In this document: piece by piece, positions 1 to 5,333 of the stretch
How positions within the stretch are numbered: the stretch's first letter is position 1
Layout of the letters: each line of letters opens with the position of its first letter
Assembly: GCA_002348345.1 (NCBI GenBank)
Contig: DEAY01000359.1
Coordinates: forward strand, 591 to 5,923
Direction: 5' to 3'
Source: Verrucomicrobia bacterium UBA2970
GTDB taxonomy: Bacteria; Verrucomicrobiota; Verrucomicrobiia; Limisphaerales; AAA164-E04
DNA length: 5,333 nt
The notes under the pieces: model-generated
The model's database searches: none
The model's input: only the letters and a program-made list of their open reading frames with translations
Told to the model about the DNA's origin: nothing
Program-made: the position numbers and the translations under genes

Positions 1-2829
1 CACCAGCAGAATCGCGTTGTTCACGACAATCCCCGCCAAAAGAACGAATCCGAGCATCGTGATCACATTGAACTCAGCCCCGGAGATCCAAATCCCCACA
101 AACCCGCCGGTCAAGGCAAGGGGCAGCGAAAAGAGAATAATCAGAGGAAAGGCGAACGACTGGAACAAGGCCGCCATGAGAAGGTATGAAATCAAGACCG
201 CAAAGAGGAAGGATCGTGACAGGGCGTTCATCGTCCGCTCGAGGTCATCAGCCGTCCCCCCTAAGGTCGCCTGATAGGCACTAGGTGGAACCCGGTAAAC
301 TTCCTGGATGGAATCCCGAAAGGGCTCCAGCACCTCACGTCGCGCCGTCTCGATGAAGGACTGGAGCGGCACCCCCTCGTGAATGCTGATCTTGAGGGTG
401 ATCGACCGCTCCTTGTTGATGTGATCCACCGACGAGGGCCCCAGTTCCTTTCGGACACTGGCCACTTCGTTGAGGCGAACGGGATCGCCGCCGGGGACGG
501 CTAGCAAGAGATCGCGGACCGCGTCCGCGTGTAGAATTTGCCCCTCACGCGCCTTGAGGAGAATCTCATACTCACGCCCCCCCTCCCGGTAGTAAGATGC
601 CCTCGTCCCCTCCACCAACGTCTCCACCGACATCGCCAAGTCGGAGGAATTCAACCCCAGATCCGCCAACCGCTCACGGTCGGGGATCACTTGAAGTTCC
701 GGATTGGCGAGTAAGAAGGAACTGAACACTTCCTTTACCTCCGGCAGGCGTCTCAGGGAATCCTCCAACGACTCACTCATCCGCCGCAGGATCTCCAAAT
801 CGGGCCCCATGAGTTCCAGTTCAATGCTCTTTCCCTCGAATCGCCACCCAAAATCCGAAACGCGGTAGACACTAAACCGAAAATCTGACGGCAATGATGT
901 TTTTGCAAAGGCTTCAAGCTTCTCCATTTCTCGATCCGCGTTTTCCGCAGTCGCGTGGTCCGGGTCCAAATAAAACCCAAAGAAAGAGCTACTGTGTCGC
1001 GCATACGAGAACATCCGGTAAAGATGATCCACCTCGCTGAGCACGAAATCCTCCACCTTCGACAACTGATCTCGGGCTCCCTCCAAACTCATGCCTGCGG
1101 GATTGGTGACCCGACCGAACACGTTGGCGCTCTTGCTCTGGGGAAGATATTCAGCGGGAGGAATCAACTGAAGCCCGCCCAGGAAGGCGAGCGCCACCAC
1201 CCCGAACACCAGAAGACGCCCGGGGATGGACCGCAATCCGAACCGGACGCAGCGAACGAACCATTGACTCACTCGCATTCCGGCCAAGTCCAAACCCGCC
1301 CCCAACCGCCCTAATCGGTGCACTCCCATTTCTTTGCCCTTGGAATCGCCCCGCGCCCGCAGCAAGCGACTGGCAAGCATCGGAATCACCGTGATCGAAC
1401 CGAGCATGGAAAGCACCACGGCAAAGGAGATGGAAAAGGCGATGTCGCGAAAGAGCTGACCGGCTTGTTCTCGAATGAAGAGCACCGGCACAAAGACCAC
1501 CAGCGTCGTCAATGACGCCGCCACAATGGGAGCCCACACTTCGGTCGTTGCCACCACCGCCGTTTTTCGGGAATCGGTCGCATGCTCTCGCGAGTGTCGG
1601 AATATGTTCTCCATGACCACCACCGCATTGTCGACCACCATTCCCGCCGCGAACGCCAACCCCGCCAGGGAAATCACATTCACCGATCGCCCGAAGGCAG
1701 CCAGCAAGACGAAGGTCCCGATCAGACAGAGAGGAATCGTCACCGCGATGGTGAGGGTCGAGACGATCGAGCGCAGAAACAAAAACAAAACAATGGTCGC
1801 ACTGATCGCACCGATCACCAGATTCCGGGTGACCCGGGAAATGGAATCCCAGATATAAGAGGAGGCATCGTAGTTGATCCAGAGCTCCAGACCGGTGGCC
1901 TCATATTCATCATTGATCCGCTGGGCCTCGGCCCGAACCCGACGCGTGACGGCAATCGTATTGGCCCCAGAGACCTTGGCAATACTGACCGACACCGCCG
2001 GTTTCCCCATCGTCCCCCCCACCGACTCGGGTTCTTCGAACCCGTCCACGACCTCCGCGATATCCTCGATCCGAACGACGCCATCGTCACCTTTCTTCAC
2101 GACCGTCCGACGAATCTGCTCCAGATTGGTGTATTGCCCGAGCGTTCTCACCACCAATCGCGAAGCCCCATCCTCAAGATCCCCGCCACGCCGATTCTGG
2201 TTTTCCCGCCGAAGCGATTCCCTGACTTCGTTGATGGTGATTTCCCGTGAATCCATCGCCGTCAGGTCCAACAAGACTTGGATCTGACGGCGAGAGCCCC
2301 CATACCAACGCACCCGCCCAACGCCCTCGATCCGCTCAAGGCGCGGACCGATCGACTCCTCCATGATTTCCCGGACCATATTGACGGGCCAATCGCTCAG
2401 CACGGTCATCCTCACGACCGAGGTATACTCTTCGGAATCGGAGGCGTAGATGACCGGCTTCTCGGTTTCCTCGGGGAGCTCTCGAACACTCGCCAACTTG
2501 GTATTGATATCGATGACCGCCGCGTCCTTGTCCACCCCCCATTCAAACTCCAGATGAATCTCGGCCTGGCCTTCCTCCGATTCGGAACGGATCCGCCGGA
2601 GATGCTGAACCGTTGCCAATCGTTGCTCCTGTCGCAGAGTGACCTCCGACTCGACCTCAAGGGCTGCCGCTCCCGGATAGTCGGTGTAAACAGAAATCTG
2701 GGGACGATCCATCGTGGGGTTGAGCTGAACGGGAATCCGTTGGAGTGCCGCCAAGCCGAAGAGAATGACCATGATCATCCCCACGACCACCGCCGTTCCG
2801 TTCCGAACACTATGCTCAATAATCTTCAA
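1..2829 (-). CDS. RND-family multidrug-type efflux pump, inner-membrane permease subunit (3' end outside window)
   Basis: Proton-driven RND transporter that exports substrates from the periplasm or inner membrane through an adaptor and an outer-membrane channel. The frame is open for 943 codons with no stop. TM1 is about residues 14-32, followed by the periplasmic motif ISVYTDYPGA (45-54). TM2-TM4 run about 336-408 and contain GMVVDNAVVVMENI with D400, matching the AcrB D407/D408 region. TM5-TM6 end near 490, a cytoplasmic linker follows, TM7 is about 538-556, then the second periplasmic loop, and TM8 begins near 873. The last visible residues are GIVVNNAILLV (933-943). Compared with about 1,030-1,050 residues for the family, some 90-110 C-terminal residues (TM11-12) are missing. 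The TTG start is chosen because the frame has a stop only four codons upstream and because LKIIEHSVRNG matches the usual N-terminal amphipathic helix of the family. It overlaps the adaptor stop (TTGA), suggesting translational coupling. The residues fit the hydrophobe/amphiphile class rather than the heavy-metal (CusA) class. The substrate cannot be deduced. Confidence 0.95.
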   Translation of the reverse strand, partial: MKIIEHSVRNGTAVVVGMIMVILFGLAALQRIPVQLNPTMDRPQISVYTDYPGAAALEVESEVTLRQEQRLATVQHLRRIRSESEEGQAEIHLEFEWGVDKDAAVIDINTKLASVRELPEETEKPVIYASDSEEYTSVVRMTVLSDWPVNMVREIMEESIGPRLERIEGVGRVRWYGGSRRQIQVLLDLTAMDSREITINEVRESLRRENQNRRGGDLEDGASRLVVRTLGQYTNLEQIRRTVVKKGDDGVVRIEDIAEVVDGFEEPESVGGTMGKPAVSVSIAKVSGANTIAVTRRVRAEAQRINDEYEATGLELWINYDASSYIWDSISRVTRNLVIGAISATIVLFLFLRSIVSTLTIAVTIPLCLIGTFVLLAAFGRSVNVISLAGLAFAAGMVVDNAVVVMENIFRHSREHATDSRKTAVVATTEVWAPIVAASLTTLVVFVPVLFIREQAGQLFRDIAFSISFAVVLSMLGSITVIPMLASRLLRARGDSKGKEMGVHRLGRLGAGLDLAGMRVSQWFVRCVRFGLRSIPGRLLVFGVVALAFLGGLQLIPPAEYLPQSKSANVFGRVTNPAGMSLEGARDQLSKVEDFVLSEVDHLYRMFSYARHSSSFFGFYLDPDHATAENADREMEKLEAFAKTSLPSDFRFSVYRVSDFGWRFEGKSIELELMGPDLEILRRMSESLEDSLRRLPEVKEVFSSFLLANPELQVIPDRERLADLGLNSSDLAMSVETLVEGTRASYYREGGREYEILLKAREGQILHADAVRDLLLAVPGGDPVRLNEVASVRKELGPSSVDHINKERSITLKISIHEGVPLQSFIETARREVLEPFRDSIQEVYRVPPSAYQATLGGTADDLERTMNALSRSFLFAVLISYLLMAALFQSFAFPLIILFSLPLALTGGFVGIWISGAEFNVITMLGFVLLAGIVVNNAILLV

Positions 2830-4136
2830 TCGAACGACTCAATCGCTTGGTTCGACTCTTGCCGGGGCAAGACGCGGACGGGGTCCCCATCCTTCAAACG
2901 GGACCCTCCCATGTGAACGACCGAATCACCGGCCGACACGCGAAACCCGGATCGCGCTTCAATGGTGACCGCTCCCTTCAACTCCCGACCAATCGTAACG
3001 GGGATTTCTTCCACCCGACCTTGGCGCCGATCCGACTCGGCTTGAAACCGGTAGACCACCATTTGTTGGTTTCGATACTGCAAGGCGGTCCGTGGCAAGA
3101 CCAGGGCATCCACCCCGTCATCCAACACGAGAGAGACCTTCGCATACATTCCGGCCGCCAGCTTCCGACTCCGATTGTCGAGTTCCAGAATGACGGGAAA
3201 GTTTCGCGACCCTTCGCTGGCTCGGGGAATAAGCGCCACCACCTGTCCCCTCAGATCCATCGACTCCAGCCCGGGAATCGAAACCCGCGCCTCTTGTCCA
3301 GGCTGGATGAAAGGTACATGTTTTTGGGGAATCGGAATCCGCAGTTTCATCGGATTCATCACCATCATCTCCAGCACCATCGATCCCGGGGTCGCCCACT
3401 CACCGACCTCTTTGAGCCGTTTGGTAACCACGCCCTCAAACGGAGCCACCGAGGTCAGCTTTTCGAGCCGCAATTGGATGTCATCGACCTTCGCGTTCTG
3501 AATCGTGACATTTGCCTGAGCAATCGCCAGTTCTTCGCTTCGAGATCCTTCCTCGACCAACGCCAACCTGGCCTGCACCTGAAACTGTTGAGCGGCACTC
3601 ACATCATACTCCGAGCGGGCCCGAACGAGCTCACTGGTCGCCGCGATGCCCTGCTCCGCCAGCTTTTTCACCCGATCCCAGTCGTCCTTGGCGGCCTTCA
3701 TGACCGCCGCCGCCGCGGCAAGCCGTCGGCGAGCCTCTTCGATTTCCTCGGGCCGGGACCCCGCCTTCAGCTTTTCGAATTCAAGCTCGGCCCGTTGACG
3801 TTCAGCCTCCGCCAGGGCCAGGGCAATCTCGTCGGCACGGCGATCCATCGCAAACAAGATATTACCGGCCTTCACCCAACCACCTTCGTCCACCGGCATT
3901 GAAGCAATCTGACCTTGTCCCTCAGCGCTGACCGTCACTCGCCGAAACGGCTCCAACGATCCGAACCCGTTAAGCACCGAATCCAAGCGGCGCGACTCCA
4001 GCAGCACCAACTCGACACGATGGACATCCGCCTCCTGGGCGAACCCCGCCTCCCCGACGAGAACGCAGGCCGCCAACCAGGCCCATCCCCCCCAGGGCGA
4101 TCGTCTTCCTGTTGAAGCTGTCATGCGGCCCAACAT
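2826..4136 (-). CDS. Efflux RND transporter periplasmic adaptor subunit (membrane fusion protein, HlyD/AcrA type)
   Basis: Periplasmic adaptor that links the RND pump encoded just downstream to an outer-membrane channel. The protein is 436 residues, normal for the family. An N-terminal signal sequence has its hydrophobic core at about 18-29 and a likely cleavage after GFA (residue 33), with no lipobox cysteine. The first lipoyl half is about 66-100 (VDEGGWVKAGNILF). A long alpha-helical hairpin spans about 101-225, rich in A, E, R and Q. The second lipoyl half is about 224-258 (APFEGVV ... VGEWATPGS). A beta-barrel covers about 262-340 and the membrane-proximal domain about 340-425. Two related segments, GSRPEEI (126-132) and GSRSEEL (197-203), flank the hairpin helices in the way seen in YbhG-like adaptors. 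The ATG at 4136 gives the longest form. The ATG four codons in (4124) gives a more typical signal peptide and removes most of the overlap with the divergent gene. The stop overlaps the pump's TTG start, so the two genes form an operon. Confidence 0.95.
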   Translation of the reverse strand: MLGRMTASTGRRSPWGGWAWLAACVLVGEAGFAQEADVHRVELVLLESRRLDSVLNGFGSLEPFRRVTVSAEGQGQIASMPVDEGGWVKAGNILFAMDRRADEIALALAEAERQRAELEFEKLKAGSRPEEIEEARRRLAAAAAVMKAAKDDWDRVKKLAEQGIAATSELVRARSEYDVSAAQQFQVQARLALVEEGSRSEELAIAQANVTIQNAKVDDIQLRLEKLTSVAPFEGVVTKRLKEVGEWATPGSMVLEMMVMNPMKLRIPIPQKHVPFIQPGQEARVSIPGLESMDLRGQVVALIPRASEGSRNFPVILELDNRSRKLAAGMYAKVSLVLDDGVDALVLPRTALQYRNQQMVVYRFQAESDRRQGRVEEIPVTIGRELKGAVTIEARSGFRVSAGDSVVHMGGSRLKDGDPVRVLPRQESNQAIESFD

Positions 4137-5157
4137 CTGTAATCTGATTGGAATTCAACCGTGGTTTGATGCAGCAACATTTGCGATATTTGACCTTGAA
4201 ACCGCTCGTTTGGCTACACTCTTTCCATCGAAACCCCACCTGCTGTCCGGCGGAATCTGCCTTTTATCCCTTTCCGCTTCTCCTGTCCTGGCTCAACCAT
4301 CGGATCGATCTCGCGCTCTTGAGAGCGGTCTGATTTATCTGTCGACCGAAGCCTTGGATTGGCCGGCGGAAAACCATTGTTTTTCATGTCACAACAACGG
4401 AGATGCGGCACGCGTTCTATTCCGCTTCGAAAACGAGAGGGTCCGCTCCGAAACCTCAAAATGGAACGACCTCTTGCAATGGCTCAACCAACCCGCCTTG
4501 TGGGAGAACAGCGCCTCCTCCGATGTCGTTCTGAGCCCGACCCTCGCGTTGATTCAATTCGGCCTCGCCTCGGTCGTCGCCGAAGAACAGAAATTCATGC
4601 AGAAGAACCCTCGAAAAACCAGGATCCTGATCGACCGTCTTCTCGCCAGCCAACATCCTGAAGGCTACTGGGCCGTCGAAGCCGATCGTCATCTAGGATC
4701 CCCGGGCACCTACGGGAAGCCCCTCACCACGGCGCTCGCACTCGAAATCCTGGCGACGGTGGTCTCACCGGAAACCAAAGCCGCCAGCGAGAAAGCCAAA
4801 TCGTGGATTATGAACGATGCCCCCACCGCAACGATCGACCTGGCCGCCGGGATCATGATCCCACATCAGCTCCAGTCAAACCCCAGCGACCTTCCCAACG
4901 CCTGGATCCAACGCCTCATCGAGTCTCAAACCAACTCCGGCGGCTGGGGCCCCTACCCAAATCGTTTTCCCGAGGTTTTTGATTCGTCAATCGCGCTACT
5001 GGCACTCGCGTCCCAACGCCCCGTCCTTCCCGATCTTTCCCCACTGAAAGCAGGTCGCGCCTTCTTGATCGAGGCACAAGAAGCGGCCGGGGCATGGCCC
5101 GAAACCACGCGCCCCACCGGGGCCAGTTACGCCCAACATATCTCGACATCCGCCTGA
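4123..5157 (+). CDS. Exported haem c (CxxCH) protein with prenyltransferase/squalene-cyclase-like alpha-toroid repeats
   Basis: Function unknown; probably a periplasmic or exported c-type cytochrome-like protein. From the 4123 ATG it has 344 residues. A signal peptide has its hydrophobic core at about 40-57 and a likely cleavage after VLA (57). The haem motif CFSCH is at 86-90 (C86, C89, H90). An alpha-toroid region follows, with three QW-type motifs: QHPEGYW (177-183), QTNSGGW (269-275) and QEAAGAW (319-325), plus LGSPGTYG after the first and VFDSSIALLAL after the second. This layout resembles proteins common in Planctomycetes and Verrucomicrobia annotated as prenyltransferase/squalene oxidase repeat proteins. 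There is no DxDD cyclase motif, and the protein is far shorter than squalene-hopene cyclases, so a cyclase role is unlikely. The 4123 ATG places about 40 residues before the hydrophobic core, which is unusual. An in-frame TTG at 4210 gives a cleaner signal peptide and frees space for a promoter, and I think it is the likelier true start. The terminal TGA looks premature (see 5155-5193). The gene is divergent from the efflux operon. Confidence 0.85.
   Translation: MRPNICNLIGIQPWFDAATFAIFDLETARLATLFPSKPHLLSGGICLLSLSASPVLAQPSDRSRALESGLIYLSTEALDWPAENHCFSCHNNGDAARVLFRFENERVRSETSKWNDLLQWLNQPALWENSASSDVVLSPTLALIQFGLASVVAEEQKFMQKNPRKTRILIDRLLASQHPEGYWAVEADRHLGSPGTYGKPLTTALALEILATVVSPETKAASEKAKSWIMNDAPTATIDLAAGIMIPHQLQSNPSDLPNAWIQRLIESQTNSGGWGPYPNRFPEVFDSSIALLALASQRPVLPDLSPLKAGRAFLIEAQEAAGAWPETTRPTGASYAQHISTSA
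4137..4209. promoter_or_regulatory. Divergent intergenic region, likely to hold promoters for both the efflux operon and the haem protein gene
   Basis: This AT-richer stretch lies between the adaptor start (4136) and the preferred TTG start of the divergent gene (4210). Because the two genes point away from each other, it should carry at least the operon's promoter. I could not pick out a convincing -35/-10 pair, an operator inverted repeat or a strong Shine-Dalgarno on either strand. If the haem protein really starts at the ATG at 4123, this stretch is coding and its promoter would lie inside the adaptor gene. Confidence 0.35.
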
Positions 5158-5333
5158 GCCATCGCCGCGATTGCCTCGACCGAAGATCTTTGATACGCAG
5201 CCATCCCTCGGTTCCGTTCCCACTCCCGATATTCTCGAGAACACAAACGCAAAAACGTTGTCTTCCCATCTGCTTCGAATAGCCTCAGGAGATGACAGCT
5301 GATCCAGGCAAGCGACATCCTTATCCCGGTCGC
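5127..5333 (-). CDS. Possible unrecognised protein, convergent with the haem protein gene, open to the right edge
   Basis: A minus-strand frame is open from the window edge to a TAA at 5127-5129, giving 68 visible codons. If it begins inside the window, an ATG at 5318 preceded by purine-rich GGGATAAGG gives 63 residues. Otherwise this is the C-terminal end of a longer gene. The sequence contains stretches such as REYREWERNRGMAAYQRSS and resembles no family I recognise. It has no signal peptide or clear motif; it does have three Trp and three Cys. Its tail overlaps the haem protein frame by 31 nt, or 67 nt if that gene runs to 5193, which argues against both being full-length and real. An open frame this short can occur by chance at this GC. 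Confidence 0.3.
   Translation of the reverse strand, partial: ATGIRMSLAWISCHLLRLFEADGKTTFLRLCSREYREWERNRGMAAYQRSSVEAIAAMAQADVEICWA
5155..5193 (+). other. Probable displaced C-terminus after an in-frame TGA in the haem/alpha-toroid gene
   Basis: The frame of the upstream gene reads SYAQHISTSA, then TGA (5155-5157), then AIAAIASTEDL, then TGA (5191-5193). Relatives of this repeat family typically end with a pattern like STxxW-A-x-x-A-L/I-x, and a single base change from TGG to TGA would produce exactly what is seen. The added residues look like the last hydrophobic helix of the alpha-toroid. Full length would be 356 residues from the 4123 ATG. Nonsense mutation, sequencing error and recoding cannot be told apart here. 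The expected Trp is recalled from the family, not aligned. Confidence 0.55.

Noticed and set aside
1..2829. Heavy-metal (CusA/CzcA) type RND pump
   Set aside because: The TM4 motif GMVVDNAVVVMENI and TM10 GIVVNNAILLV fit the drug/amphiphile classes, and no methionine-rich or His-rich metal relay was noticed in the pump or adaptor.
955..2916. Several plus-strand open frames of 100-220 codons opposite the RND pump
   Set aside because: All lie antisense to the continuous RND frame, and their translations are low-complexity and rich in Arg, Pro, Asp or Ser/Thr with no recognisable domain.
2847..3902. Long plus-strand open frame (351 codons) opposite the adaptor gene
   Set aside because: It is antisense to a clearly conserved membrane-fusion protein. 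Its translation is rich in H, R, P and L with no domain or motif, as expected of a shadow frame in GC-rich DNA.
4190..4220. Possible sigma-70 promoter TTGACC, 19-nt spacer, TACACT on the plus strand
   Set aside because: The spacing is long and the match modest. Transcription would start near 4227, downstream of every plausible start codon of the gene.
4123..5157. Squalene-hopene cyclase or other terpene cyclase
   Set aside because: QW-type repeats are present, but there is no DxDD catalytic motif, the length is about half that of a cyclase, and it carries a signal peptide and a CxxCH haem site.
5155..5157. Selenocysteine recoding of the TGA
   Set aside because: The position aligns with a structural Trp, not a redox Cys, and no SECIS-like hairpin is evident just downstream.
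5232..5241. Perfect 10-bp palindrome TTCTCGAGAA, possible operator or terminator
   Set aside because: There is no loop, no U-tract and no second copy; a palindrome of this length is expected by chance.

Overview
The window looks like a chromosomal fragment of a Gram-negative bacterium of moderately high GC (roughly 55-60 % by eye). A small secreted protein that joins a CxxCH haem site to squalene-cyclase-like QW repeats is typical of the Planctomycetes-Verrucomicrobia group. That lineage is inferred from gene content; no rRNA or other marker gene is present.

Left and centre (1-4136, minus strand): a two-gene efflux operon, read right to left. The first gene is a periplasmic membrane-fusion (adaptor) protein at 4136-2826. 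The second is an RND inner-membrane pump that starts at a TTG at 2829, overlaps the adaptor stop by 4 nt and runs off the left edge after 943 codons, open throughout. Together they would form the inner-membrane and periplasmic parts of a tripartite proton-driven exporter. No outer-membrane channel gene is visible; it may lie beyond position 1 or elsewhere.

Right (4123-5157, plus strand): a divergently transcribed exported protein with a signal peptide, one CFSCH haem-c motif and an alpha-toroid domain with three QW-type repeats. Its frame ends at a TGA (5155-5157) exactly where relatives are expected to have a Trp. The same frame continues with a plausible C-terminus to a second stop at 5191-5193, so the gene probably carries a late nonsense change or a sequence error.

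Far right (5127-5333): a minus-strand frame open to the window edge may be the end of, or a short, unrecognised gene converging on the cytochrome-like gene. Otherwise nothing is supported there. I saw no tRNA, rRNA, CRISPR array, insertion sequence or long repeat. The window is mostly ordinary. The parts most worth a second look are the haem/alpha-toroid protein and its interrupted C-terminus.
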